This document shows, one piece after another, positions 9,586 to 20,815 of a DNA stretch of 64,000 nt. The DNA comes from Rhizobium aethiopicum (GTDB lineage Bacteria; Pseudomonadota; Alphaproteobacteria; Rhizobiales; Rhizobiaceae): positions 372,001-436,000 of the forward strand of contig NZ_FMAJ01000001.1 of assembly GCF_900094625.1 (NCBI RefSeq), given 5' to 3'. A program made the position numbers and the translations under genes. Within the stretch, counting starts at the first letter, position 1. Every line of letters begins with the position of its first letter. Below the pieces are notes generated by a model, which did not search any database, was not told the DNA's origin, and saw only the letters and a list, made by a program, of their open reading frames with translations.

Positions 9586-10344
9586 ATGCTTGAAATCAAG
9601 AACCTTCATGCTCGCATCGCCGAAGACGGCACCGAGATCATCCGTGGCTTGAACCTGACGGTGAAGGCCGGCGAAGTGGCGGCGATCATGGGGCCGAACG
9701 GCTCCGGCAAGTCGACACTCTCCTACGTGCTGTCCGGCCGCGAAGACTATGAGGTGACGGAGGGCGACATCCTTTATAACGGCGAGAGCATTCTCGAGCT
9801 CGATCCGTCCGAACGCGCCGCCAAGGGCATCTTCCTCGCTTTCCAATATCCGGTCGAAATTCCGGGTGTCGCCACCATGCAGTTCCTGAAGGTGGCGATG
9901 AACGAGCAGCGCAAGGCGCGTGGCGAGGACGAGCTGACGACGCCGGATTTCATGCGCCGCGTCAAGGAAGCTGCGGCCAAGCTGCAGATCAATACAGAAA
10001 TGCTGAAGCGGCCGCTCAACGTCGGCTTCTCCGGCGGCGAGAAGAAGCGCGCAGAGATCCTGCAGATGGCGCTGCTCGAGCCGAAGCTCTGCGTGCTCGA
10101 CGAAACCGATTCCGGTCTCGATATCGACGCGCTGAAAATCGTTGCCGACGGCGTCAATGCGCTGCGTTCGCCCGATCGCGCCGTCGTGGTCATCACCCAT
10201 TACCAGCGCCTCCTCGACTATATCGTGCCTGACACCGTCCACGTCCTTTACAAGGGCCAGGTGGTCAAGTCCGGCGACAAGACCTTGGCGCATGAGCTGG
10301 AAGCCAATGGTTACGCCGACATCATCGGCGCAGCAGCGGCCTGA
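9586..10344 (+). CDS. sufC: Fe-S cluster assembly ATPase SufC
   Basis: ABC-type ATPase without membrane segments that powers the SufBCD scaffold. In 252 aa it has Walker A GPNGSGKST (36-44), the signature FSGGEKKRAEI, Walker B LCVLDETDSGLD and a switch His (VVITHYQRLL). The DETDSGLD sequence is diagnostic for SufC as against transporter ATPases. It is followed 24 nt later by sufD. Confidence 0.97.
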   Translation: MLEIKNLHARIAEDGTEIIRGLNLTVKAGEVAAIMGPNGSGKSTLSYVLSGREDYEVTEGDILYNGESILELDPSERAAKGIFLAFQYPVEIPGVATMQFLKVAMNEQRKARGEDELTTPDFMRRVKEAAAKLQINTEMLKRPLNVGFSGGEKKRAEILQMALLEPKLCVLDETDSGLDIDALKIVADGVNALRSPDRAVVVITHYQRLLDYIVPDTVHVLYKGQVVKSGDKTLAHELEANGYADIIGAAAA

Positions 10345-10368
10345 GTTCGGGTGGAAAGGACAACGTCC

Positions 10369-11643
10369 ATGAACATGCAGACGACGAGCCGCCTGACCGC
10401 GGCCGAAACGGCGCTCATTGAGGCCTTCAACCAGCAGATCGGCGATCTGCCCGGCAATGGCGCAGTGACGGCATTGCGTGACCGGCTTCTCGACGACCTC
10501 AAGAAGGCCGGCCTGCCGACGCGCCGCGTCGAAGCCTGGCACTATACCGACCTGAAGAATCAGCTGCGCGCCGTGCCGGTGCAAGTGGGTGATGCCGGCT
10601 CCAGCGCACTAGAGCCGATCGTTGCCGGCTCTACGGTGCTGGCGGTGATCCAGGGCCATGCCAACCCGAAGGCTATCGCCAGTGGCCTTGGTCTTTCCGC
10701 CTATTGCGAACATCTGCTCGACGGCTCCGCTGCTGATGGGCTGGATGCCTTGGGCAGCGACGATGCGGTCGGCCGCATCAATGGCAGCTTCGTGCGCGAC
10801 GGTTATGTGGTCGACGTGCCTGCCGACACCGCGCTTGAAAACCCGCTTGAATTCCAGTTCATCCATGCCGGCGGGCAGACGCATACGCGCCTCCCCGTTT
10901 CCTTCGGCGCCGGTGTCAAGGGAACTGTCATCGAGCGTCACCGTGCAGTGACGGGTGATGCCGCCATGGTGTCCCACATCAGTGACATCACCGTCGGCGA
11001 AGGCACGGAGCTGACCTGGATCATCCTGCAGCAGCAGGGCGCCGAGGATACGCATCTCGGCCAGATCCGCGTCGATCTCGGCGCCGATGCCAAGCTTCGC
11101 CTGTTCGTCATCAATGCCGGCGGCAAGCTGGTGCGCCAGGAACTGCATATCAAGGTGACGGGCGAGGGCGCCGATCTGACGCTACGCGGCATCAACCTGC
11201 TCGGGGCCGAGAGCCATACCGACGTGACGATGGTGCTTGGCCACGACGTACCGCATACCGGCTCTACCGAAGTGATCCGCAACGTCGTCTTTGACCGCGC
11301 CAAGGGCGTATTCCAGGGCATGATCCGGGTTGCGCCAGACGCCCAGAAGACCGACGCCAAGATGGCCTGCAATACGCTGCTGATGTCCGACGACGCCGAG
11401 TTCTCGGTCAAGCCGGAGCTCGAGATCTTCGCCGACGACGTCCAGTGCGGCCATGGCGCGACGGTGACCGATATCGACGCCAACCATCTCTATTACCTGA
11501 TGGCGCGCGGCATTCCGGAAAACAAGGCGCGGGCGATGCTCGTCAACGCCTTCGTCGCCGAAATCGTCGAGGAACTGGAAGACGAGGCCCTGGTCGAAGC
11601 GCTGGAAAGCGTGATTTCGGCCTGGCTCGAAAAGCACGCCTGA
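10369..11643 (+). CDS. sufD: Fe-S cluster assembly protein SufD
   Basis: SufD is the SufB paralogue of the SufBC2D complex, needed for iron acquisition by the scaffold. The ATG at 10369 has GGAAAGGA 8 nt upstream and yields 424 aa; a GTG 18 nt earlier is also in frame. The helical N-terminus contains RRVEAWHYTDL, common to SufD, and the C-terminus has HGATVTDIDANHLYYLMARGIPE-type family sequence, including the conserved His. The gene is 13 nt from sufS. Confidence 0.95.
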   Translation: MNMQTTSRLTAAETALIEAFNQQIGDLPGNGAVTALRDRLLDDLKKAGLPTRRVEAWHYTDLKNQLRAVPVQVGDAGSSALEPIVAGSTVLAVIQGHANPKAIASGLGLSAYCEHLLDGSAADGLDALGSDDAVGRINGSFVRDGYVVDVPADTALENPLEFQFIHAGGQTHTRLPVSFGAGVKGTVIERHRAVTGDAAMVSHISDITVGEGTELTWIILQQQGAEDTHLGQIRVDLGADAKLRLFVINAGGKLVRQELHIKVTGEGADLTLRGINLLGAESHTDVTMVLGHDVPHTGSTEVIRNVVFDRAKGVFQGMIRVAPDAQKTDAKMACNTLLMSDDAEFSVKPELEIFADDVQCGHGATVTDIDANHLYYLMARGIPENKARAMLVNAFVAEIVEELEDEALVEALESVISAWLEKHA

Positions 11644-11656
11644 TCGGATCACAGCC

Positions 11657-12898
11657 ATGGACAAGATAGTGCCGGCCACTGAGTACGACGTCGAAGCCAT
11701 CCGACAGGATTTTCCGATCCTGGCGGAGAAGGTGCACGGCAAGCCGCTGGTCTATCTCGACAATGGCGCCTCGGCCCAGAAGCCGCAGGTGGTGATCGAC
11801 GCCATCTCGCATGCCTACAGCCACGAGTATGCCAATGTGCATCGCGGCCTCCACTATCTCTCGAATGCTGCTACCGATGCCTACGAGGCGGCGCGCGAGA
11901 AGGTTCGCCGCTTCCTCAATGCTCCTGATGTCAACGACATCGTCTTCACCAAGAATTCGACGGAGGCGATCAACACCGTCGCCTATGGCTGGGGCATGCC
12001 CAAGATCGGCGAAGGCGACGAAATCGTTCTGACGATCATGGAGCACCATTCGAATATCGTGCCCTGGCACTTTATCCGCGAGCGGCAGGGCGCCAAGCTG
12101 GTTTGGGTCCCGGTCGACGAAGAAGGCGCCTTCCATATCGAGGATTTCGAGAAGAGCCTGACGGAGCGCACCAAGCTTGTCGCCATCACCCATATGTCGA
12201 ATGCGCTCGGCACGATCGTTCCCGTCAAGGAGGTCTGCCGGATCGCGCATGAACGCGGCATTCCGGTGCTGATCGACGGCAGCCAGGGCGCCGTGCATCT
12301 GCCTGTCGACGTGCAGGACATCGATTGCGACTGGTATGTGATGACCGGCCACAAGCTCTACGGACCGTCGGGAATCGGCGTGCTTTACGGCAAGAAGGAG
12401 CGGCTGCAAGAGATGCGCCCCTTCCAGGGCGGCGGCGAGATGATCTTCGAAGTTGCCGAGGATGCGGTCACCTACAATGATCCGCCGCATCGCTTCGAAG
12501 CCGGCACGCCGCCGATCGTCCAGGCGATCGGGCTCGGTTACGCCCTCGACTACATGGAGAAGATCGGCCGTGAGGCGATCGCCCGCCATGAGGCCGGTCT
12601 TGCGGCTTACGCTGCCGAGCGCCTCAGGTCGGTCAATTCGCTGCGGATGTTCGGGACTGCGCCCGACAAGGGGAGCATCTTCTCCTTCGAACTGGCGGGC
12701 ATCCATGCCCATGACGTCTCGATGGTGATCGACCGGCAGGGCATTGCCGTGCGGGCCGGCACGCATTGCGCCATGCCGCTCTTGAAACGCTTCGGCGTCA
12801 CCTCCACATGCCGTGCATCCTTCGGCATGTACAATACCCGTGCCGAGGTCGATGCACTGGCCGATGCGCTTGATTACGCGCGCAAGTTCTTTGCCTGA
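11657..12898 (+). CDS. sufS: Cysteine desulfurase SufS
   Basis: Group II cysteine desulfurase (413 aa) that supplies persulfide sulfur for SufBCD. Landmarks are the substrate-side YLDNGASAQKP, ILTIMEHHSN-type block, PLP Lys233 in TGHKLYGPSG and catalytic Cys371 in RAGTHCAMPL. The RAGTHC context is typical of SufS and different from the NifS/IscS-class enzyme at the head of the operon. SufS usually works with SufE or SufU as sulfur acceptor; neither is seen in this operon. It is followed by sufT after 12 nt. Confidence 0.96.
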   Translation: MDKIVPATEYDVEAIRQDFPILAEKVHGKPLVYLDNGASAQKPQVVIDAISHAYSHEYANVHRGLHYLSNAATDAYEAAREKVRRFLNAPDVNDIVFTKNSTEAINTVAYGWGMPKIGEGDEIVLTIMEHHSNIVPWHFIRERQGAKLVWVPVDEEGAFHIEDFEKSLTERTKLVAITHMSNALGTIVPVKEVCRIAHERGIPVLIDGSQGAVHLPVDVQDIDCDWYVMTGHKLYGPSGIGVLYGKKERLQEMRPFQGGGEMIFEVAEDAVTYNDPPHRFEAGTPPIVQAIGLGYALDYMEKIGREAIARHEAGLAAYAAERLRSVNSLRMFGTAPDKGSIFSFELAGIHAHDVSMVIDRQGIAVRAGTHCAMPLLKRFGVTSTCRASFGMYNTRAEVDALADALDYARKFFA

Positions 12899-12910
12899 GG
12901 AGTGTCCGTG

Positions 12911-13291
12911 ATGAGCCTGGATGAAAGCGAACAGAAGATCGACGTGCGCGAAGGCATCGTGCATTCGAGCATCCCGGCCGATGAGCTGGCACGGCTCAGC
13001 GACGACGTCATCGGCGCGCTGAAGACCGTCTACGATCCGGAAATCCCGGCCGACATCTTCGAACTCGGCCTGATCTACAAGATCGACATCGAGGACGATC
13101 GGATGGTGAAGATCATGATGACCCTGACCGCGCCCGGTTGCCCGGTCGCCGGCGAAATGCCGGGCTGGGTGGAGAATGCCGTCGGCGCCGTCGAAGGTGT
13201 GTCGGGCGTCGAGGTCGAAATGACCTTCGATCCGCCGTGGACGCCGGACCGCATGTCCGAGGAGGCGCAGGTCGCCGTCGGCTGGTACTGA
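12911..13291 (+). CDS. sufT: MIP18/DUF59 Fe-S assembly protein SufT
   Basis: A 126-aa DUF59 (MIP18-family) protein, called SufT or SufX in suf operons, which helps mature Fe-S proteins. The domain core VYDPEIPADIFELGLIYKI and the TLTAPGCPVAGEMP stretch with its single conserved Cys are present. The ATG at 12911 is preceded by GAGGAG at 8 nt; a GTG at 12902 is an in-frame alternative. It lies between sufS and sufA as in related operons. Confidence 0.92.
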   Translation: MSLDESEQKIDVREGIVHSSIPADELARLSDDVIGALKTVYDPEIPADIFELGLIYKIDIEDDRMVKIMMTLTAPGCPVAGEMPGWVENAVGAVEGVSGVEVEMTFDPPWTPDRMSEEAQVAVGWY

Positions 13292-13403
13292 GCTGCGCTA
13301 GTACGCAGTACCCCGCGCGGTATTGATCCGTTTACCTCGGGCGACTACATTTGATTCACGAAGCACCGGATCTTGACCCCGGTTGCGGAAGGAGATGAAG
13401 CCG

Positions 13404-13796
13404 ATGGGCTTTGCAGTGATGAGCATGACGGACGGGGCTGCGGCCCGCGTCAAGGCGATCGTCGAGAATTCCGGGCCGGAAGCCAAGGGTGTGCGGGTCG
13501 GCATCAAGAAGGGCGGCTGCGCCGGGATGGAATATACCATCGATCTGGTGACCGAGCCGAATGCCAAGGACGATCTGATCGAGCGTGACGGCGCCAGGGT
13601 CTGGGTCGAACCCTCAGCCGTGCTTTACCTGCTGGGCACCGAAATGGGCTTCGAGCAGACGACGCTGCGCTCCGGCTTCACCTTCACCAATCCGAACCAG
13701 ACATCGGCCTGCGGCTGCGGCGAATCCGTCGAGCTGAAGCCAGCCGATCTCGCGGCCCTTGCCGCACAGCGCCAGAGCGAGCCGGCGCATTCCTGA
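13404..13796 (+). CDS. sufA: A-type Fe-S carrier protein SufA (HesB/IscA family)
   Basis: A-type carrier that receives Fe-S clusters from the scaffold and delivers them to apo-proteins. In 130 aa it holds the three family cysteines: one in KKGGCAGMEY and two in the C-terminal SACGCGES. The start at 13404 has GGAG 9 nt upstream; an ATG at 13395 abuts the Shine-Dalgarno and is less likely. It is the last gene of the operon, with a 112-nt gap after sufT. Confidence 0.94.
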   Translation: MGFAVMSMTDGAAARVKAIVENSGPEAKGVRVGIKKGGCAGMEYTIDLVTEPNAKDDLIERDGARVWVEPSAVLYLLGTEMGFEQTTLRSGFTFTNPNQTSACGCGESVELKPADLAALAAQRQSEPAHS

Positions 13797-13856
13797 CATA
13801 CAGTGAGGCTGGCCAAAACTCTGCGCCAGCCAAACTCTGACAAGCTATCGGCGTGA

Positions 13857-14160
13857 TCAGTCGCGCTTGATGCTCATGAGCATTTCCCACATGTCGGCGC
13901 CGGTTTCGAAGACCACGGCATTTGCCTTGTAGCTCTGCTGGGCTTCGAGCAGGTCGGTGAGTTCTGAAGCCAGATCGACACCCGAGGTCGTCGGCTCAAT
14001 GTTGGCTTGGACGCCTGGTTCAGTCGAAGTGAGGCTGGTAGTCAGCCTTGCGTAATCGGGCGTACTGCTGTTTGCGACGTTTGTCGGCGATTGCGCCCAT
14101 CCGCGTCGTCTGCGCCCGCATTCCCGTAAGAGCAATGTTGGTGATGCCGGAGATGCTCAT
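13857..14160 (-). pseudogene. Flagellar basal-body rod-like small protein, frameshifted
   Basis: Two overlapping minus-strand frames join into one ~100-aa flagellar rod-type protein if one A is removed from the run at 14080-14082 (TTT on the plus strand). The first frame starts at an ATG with GAGGA 8 nt upstream and reads MSISGITNIALTGMRAQTTR then MGAIAD; the second supplies NVANSSTPDYARL and the rod C-terminal VDLASELTDLLEAQQSYKAN. The restored ADNVANSSTPDY motif is the hallmark of FlgB/FlgC/FlgG-type N-termini. As read, translation from the good start runs into RRKQQYARLR and stops early. Either a true frameshift or a sequencing error explains it. No other flagellar genes are nearby. Confidence 0.75.
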
Positions 14161-14317
14161 CAGCCGTTTCCTCGAGATCTGAATGGGTCCCTTGTAGGCG
14201 CAATGGCTTAGGGAATGTTGAAGGTGTTGCGTTAGCAAAGATCTGCAGGCGCGCGGTCACGCCGCCAGACCTGTTCCGGACTGAGACAGGAAGGCGGCAC
14301 GGCGATGAACCGGAGTG

Positions 14318-15358
14318 CTATCGCGACGCCACCCAGTCGTGCCAATCGCTTTCATTGCCGTTGAAGACGTTGAGATCGATCTTGCCGTCGACGCCGTCGG
14401 AGAGGCCGGAGCCGGAATACTGCCAGAAGACCCACTTGCGGCCGGGATAGACCTTGGAGGGATGGGCGGCGACCGAGCGCAGCCAGAAGGGATAGTTGAG
14501 CAGTTCTCCCCTCAAATTGTCGCGGTAGAAGTCCGGTGCGGTATAGATGATCGGGCGCTGGCCATAGTGGCGTTCCACCTTGTCCAGGAATACCTGCATT
14601 TTCTCCAGAACGCGCTTGCGGGAGATTCTTTGGCTGCAGCTCGACTCACCGTTCCATTCCACATCGATGACCGGCGGAAGCGCGTTGGCTTCCTTCGGCA
14701 CGTTGCGGATGAACCAGTCGGCCTGCTCGCCGGCCGTTCGGCACCAGTAGAAGAAGTGATAGGCGCCGTGTTTCAGGCCGGCTTCCCTGGCGCGGCGCCA
14801 GTTCTTCTTGAACATCGGGTCAAGGTGGTCGCCGCCGTCCGTGGCCTTGATGTAAACGAAGTTTGCGCCCTGTTTGCGCAACGTTTCCCAATCTATCTCA
14901 CCCTGCCAGCGCGACACGTCGACACCATGCACGGCAAGCTTTCTCGGCGAAGTCCTGCCGAAGTTGATCGGCTTGGCATCACGGAAGCGGTGGCCGTAAA
15001 TTCTTGAGCGCGTCGGCGATTTCGGTCCGGCATCGGGGTCGATCCCCGGATTGTCGGGCATGAGCATCGCGACGGGCCGTTCCGTCGGCATCGGCATGCC
15101 GACGGCCTCGTCTGAAGGCACGAGCGCCTGCGGCCCAGGAACTGGCCCGGTCCAACTTAACGCCTGCTGCGGCGCGCCGGTCTGCGGGGCAGCATCGCCC
15201 ACGACCGCAGCCGGTATCGGGCCGTTCGGTTTGGTGATCGCATTGGTCGTTTCCGCCGACGCCACAGGGGTGAGCACATCTTCGGCGCCGGAGCTGGCGG
15301 CGCAGCCCGACAGGATCAGGGTGGCGAGGAGAATTGCTGGCACAGCCGATGGACGCAT
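14318..15358 (-). CDS. GH25 family muramidase (lysozyme), lipoprotein
   Basis: A peptidoglycan-cleaving muramidase, probably membrane-anchored in the envelope. The chosen start gives MRPSAVPAILLATLILSGCA with a lipobox (LSGC, lipidated Cys19); a GTG 12 nt upstream is possible. A low-complexity Pro-rich linker (~30-135) precedes the GH25 domain, which begins HGVDVSRWQGEIDW (Asp147) and has the catalytic pair in PPVIDVEW (Asp232, Glu234). The domain ends with FWQYSGSG. 346 aa in total. It lies upstream of the frameshifted rod-like gene on the same strand. Confidence 0.9.
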   Translation of the reverse strand: MRPSAVPAILLATLILSGCAASSGAEDVLTPVASAETTNAITKPNGPIPAAVVGDAAPQTGAPQQALSWTGPVPGPQALVPSDEAVGMPMPTERPVAMLMPDNPGIDPDAGPKSPTRSRIYGHRFRDAKPINFGRTSPRKLAVHGVDVSRWQGEIDWETLRKQGANFVYIKATDGGDHLDPMFKKNWRRAREAGLKHGAYHFFYWCRTAGEQADWFIRNVPKEANALPPVIDVEWNGESSCSQRISRKRVLEKMQVFLDKVERHYGQRPIIYTAPDFYRDNLRGELLNYPFWLRSVAAHPSKVYPGRKWVFWQYSGSGLSDGVDGKIDLNVFNGNESDWHDWVASR

Positions 15359-15528
15359 AAGAACCTGCACGCAAAACAGAGGTCGACGGCAATATCCATG
15401 ATGAATGGAACCCGCCCATTTCCAATTGCTAACAGAGACTTGCTAAGAAAGGTTAAATTTGAACCGTGTGCTCGGAATGGCTGCGTCGGGTCGGGCCGTG
15501 CGGTGATTGAAAGGCCGAACTGCAGGCT

Positions 15529-15554
15529 GCCCCTCCCGCACTGGCGGGAGGGGC
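15529..15554 (-). terminator. Hairpin after gcvP
   Basis: Perfect 11-bp stem (GCCCCTCCCGC / GCGGGAGGGGC) with a 4-nt loop, 12 nt beyond the gcvP stop. There is no clear U-run, so it may act as an mRNA 3'-end stabiliser or a weak terminator. Confidence 0.55.
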
Positions 15555-15565
15555 TTGCCGAGATG

Positions 15566-18429
<2,864 letters not shown>

Positions 18430-18430
<1 letters not shown>

Positions 18431-18792
18431 TACGCGGTGAGCTCCTTGTAGGCGGCCTCGTCGAGCAGGCCGTCGGCATCGGAGGGGTTCTTGAGCTTCA
18501 GCTTGAAGAACCAGCCGGCGCCTTGAGGATCGGAGTTGATGAGCGAGGGATCGGCAACGATTGCGTCGTTGACAGCGGTGATCTCACCGTCGAGCGGACA
18601 ATAGACCTCGGAGGCTGCCTTGACGGATTCGACCGTTGCGGCATCGTCGTTCTTCGCAAAGCTCTTGCCGACTTCGGGCAGTTCGACGAAGACGAGATCG
18701 CCCAGCTGTTCGACGGCATAGGCGGTGATGCCAACGGTTGCGACATCGCCGTCGAATTCGAGCCATTCATGTTCAGCGGTGAATTTCAGCAT
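18430..18792 (-). CDS. gcvH: Glycine cleavage system H protein
   Basis: Lipoyl carrier of the glycine cleavage system, 120 aa ([20 protein letters not shown]...). The lipoylated residue is Lys58 in [14 protein letters not shown]. The ATG chosen matches the usual H-protein N-terminus; the open frame continues upstream into gcvT but that part is not coding. LipB, which starts the octanoyl/lipoyl transfer this protein needs, is encoded at 34.4-35.1 kb in the same window. Confidence 0.97.
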
Positions 18793-18818
18793 GGAAAAAT
18801 CCTTTCGGAAATGGGGTT

Positions 18819-19955
18819 TCAGCGTTTGTAGGTCGGCGTAACGAAGGGCAAGGCGGCGACGGTGACGGGCAGGAACTTGCCGCGCAGTTCGGCATAGACC
18901 TGGGTGCCCACCGCCGCATGGGAGACCGGCAGATAGCCCATCGCGACGGGACCTTCGACGCTGGGGCCGAAGCCGCCTGATGTGACTTCGCCGATTTCGG
19001 TCTTGCCCTCGGCATCGGCGTAAAGCTTGGCATGGCCGCGTACCGGCGCCTTGCCTTCCGGCTTCAGGCCGACGCGGCGGCGGGCGGCGCCGTTTTCGAG
19101 TTCGGAGAGGATGCGGCCGGAGCCGGGGAAGCAGCCGGCGCGCGCACCATTGCCGCGCCGCGCCTTCTGCATGGCCCATTCCAGGGCTGCCTCGACCGGC
19201 GAGGTGGTGGTGTCGATATCGTTGCCATAGAGGCAGAGCCCAGCTTCGAGGCGCAGGGAGTCACGGGCGCCGAGGCCGATCGCCTGAACGTCGGGATGTT
19301 CGAGCAAGCGCATGGTGACATCCACGGCCTTGTCTGATGGAATCGAGATTTCGAAGCCGTCCTCGCCGCTATAGCCGGAGCGCGAGACCAGACTGGAAAC
19401 GTCGTGCAGGCGGCAGTGGCGCACGTCCATGAATTTCATAGCCGCGACGTCGGCCCAGAGTTCAGCGAGAACCTCGACCGCGCGCGGTCCTTGCAGCGCG
19501 ATCAGCGCGCGATTCAAAAGGGTGATATCGCACTGGTCGCCGATATGGGCCTGCAGATGAGCGAGATCGGCCTCCTTGCAGGACGCGTTGACGACGACGA
19601 AAAGGTGGTCGTCAACATGAGTTATCATCAGATCGTCGAGAATGCCGCCGGTATCGTCGGTGAAGAAGCCGTAGCGCTGGCGGCCTTCGGCGAGACCGAG
19701 AATATCGACGGGCACCAGGCTTTCGAGCGCCAGCGCCGCATCCTCATAACTTCCCGATTTCGCCTTCACGATGACCTGGCCCATATGGGAGACGTCGAAC
19801 AGGCCGGCCTCGGTGCGGGTATGAAGATGTTCCTTCATGACGCCCGCCGGATATTGCACCGGCATGTCGTAACCCGCAAACGGCACCATGCGGGCGCCGA
19901 GCGAAAGATGCAGGGCATGCAGCGGGGTTTTCTTCAGGGCAGCAGTATCGTCCAA
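18819..19955 (-). CDS. gcvT: Aminomethyltransferase (T protein)
   Basis: T protein, which releases ammonia from the H-protein-bound aminomethyl group and forms 5,10-methylene-tetrahydrofolate. I place the start at TTG 19955 ([20 protein letters not shown]), since GGAGG sits 6 nt upstream; the 11 upstream codons are Arg-rich leader sequence. The resulting 378 aa matches the family. [13 protein letters not shown] and the folate-site sequence [13 protein letters not shown] are present. First gene of gcvTHP, with a tandem glycine riboswitch in its leader. Confidence 0.95.
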   Translation of the reverse strand: MDDTAALKKTPLHALHLSLGARMVPFAGYDMPVQYPAGVMKEHLHTRTEAGLFDVSHMGQVIVKAKSGSYEDAALALESLVPVDILGLAEGRQRYGFFTDDTGGILDDLMITHVDDHLFVVVNASCKEADLAHLQAHIGDQCDITLLNRALIALQGPRAVEVLAELWADVAAMKFMDVRHCRLHDVSSLVSRSGYSGEDGFEISIPSDKAVDVTMRLLEHPDVQAIGLGARDSLRLEAGLCLYGNDIDTTTSPVEAALEWAMQKARRGNGARAGCFPGSGRILSELENGAARRRVGLKPEGKAPVRGHAKLYADAEGKTEIGEVTSGGFGPSVEGPVAMGYLPVSHAAVGTQVYAELRGKFLPVTVAALPFVTPTYKR

Positions 19956-19972
19956 ACGACGCCTCCGGGGTT

Positions 19973-19994
19973 CGCGCCTTGTTGCCAAGGCGCG
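19973..19994 (-). promoter_or_regulatory. Hairpin of the gcvT leader next to the ribosome binding site
   Basis: CGCGCCTTG-TTGC-CAAGGCGCG is a perfect 9-bp stem ending 6 nt before the GGAGG of gcvT. It is probably part of the riboswitch expression platform; neighbouring TGAGCCC can pair with GGGCTCA at the 3' end of aptamer 2. Confidence 0.5.
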
Positions 19995-20020
19995 GGCTCA
20001 AATCTGAAGGCGCGACTGCG

Positions 20021-20195
20021 CCTCTCTCCTGAGCCCCCTCTGTCCCTTTGCCTGAGATTGTTATCCCTTCGGCGAGCGTTTCGCGAACGCTTCTCTCCAG
20101 AGTTCCGTCTGCCCCCTTGCTGGTCCTTTGGCCTGAGAGTTTCCGGGGCGGTTGCTCCTTCGGCACCGGTGGTAGAAGCACCGGATTCTCCCAAC
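20021..20195 (-). ncRNA. Tandem glycine riboswitch controlling gcvTHP
   Basis: On the minus strand two successive aptamers can be read. The first contains GCCGAAGGAGCAA and AACTCTCAGGC and is closed by GGGAGAA near 20187-20194. The second contains GCTCGCCGAAGGGATAA and CAATCTCAGGCAAAGGGAC. These are the conserved glycine-binding cores. The pair sits between a sigma70-like promoter and gcvT, as in other glycine-cleavage operons, where glycine binding turns expression on. Confidence 0.92.
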
Positions 20196-20201
20196 AGGGT
20201 T

Positions 20202-20236
20202 GGCCGCAATTATCCGGCGGGCGCAGCGCTTGGCAA
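20202..20236 (-). promoter_or_regulatory. Predicted sigma70 promoter of gcvTHP
   Basis: On the minus strand TTGCCA (20236-20231) and GATAAT (20214-20209) are spaced 16 bp. The expected start site near 20202 is just before aptamer 1. A 14-bp palindrome (GACAAA-TT-TTTGTC, 20255-20268) lies upstream and might be an operator. Confidence 0.5.
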
Positions 20237-20361
20237 GGCCAAATGTCGTGACCTGACAAATTTTTGTCGCCATATTCACGGCAGGCCGCTATCTGCGGCA
20301 AATCTGCTTTTGCATTCGACAGGGAAAACGGCTATCGCGACATGCTGTTGAAGGGGATATC

Positions 20362-20742
20362 ATGCGGCGGACTGGACTGAAAGCGACGCTCTTCCTGCGC
20401 ATGCTTTGCGCCTTCAGTCTGCTTTTGCTCGGATTTGCCCATCAGGCGCCGCAGGCTGTCGCTTCCGATGGTTATGATGCCGCGGCCTATATGCTGCCAG
20501 ATGGCACCTTTGCCTCGCTCTGCGTCACCGTGAAGGAGGCCGACGGCAAGACCGTCGCCTTCAAGCCGAATTGCGAAGCCTGCCGGCTGTCGGCCTCGGT
20601 GATCCTGCCGACGCCGGATGCGGGTTCCTGGCTCGAGCACAAGCTCGTCTCGCTGACCAATTCACCGATCGAAACCGCGGCGATCGCCGGGGTGGGCGCC
20701 GTCAGCCGGCCGAATTCCCGCGCGCCTCCGATCTCCGTCTGA
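20362..20742 (+). CDS. Exported DUF2946-like protein upstream of copper chaperone
   Basis: 126 aa with a signal peptide (TLFLRMLCAFSLLLLGFAH, Ala-rich cleavage region) and a short mature part with Cys residues in LCVTV and FKPNCEACRLSAS. The CxxC-type pair and the copper-chaperone gene directly downstream recall the DUF2946 group often found in copper loci; this assignment is tentative. AAGGGGA lies 5 nt before the ATG. It is divergent from gcvT and 73 nt before the next gene, probably co-transcribed. Confidence 0.75.
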   Translation: MRRTGLKATLFLRMLCAFSLLLLGFAHQAPQAVASDGYDAAAYMLPDGTFASLCVTVKEADGKTVAFKPNCEACRLSASVILPTPDAGSWLEHKLVSLTNSPIETAAIAGVGAVSRPNSRAPPISV

Positions 20743-20815
20743 TCTTCCTCCGCAATCCTAATGCAACATGCCGGTCCGCCTGCGAGACGTGCCGCGGCCG
20801 GCGAGGAGATATTCG

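Noticed and set aside
11543..12964. 473-codon minus-strand frame opposite sufS
   Set aside because: Overlaps an intact sufS with both catalytic residues; no independent start signal.
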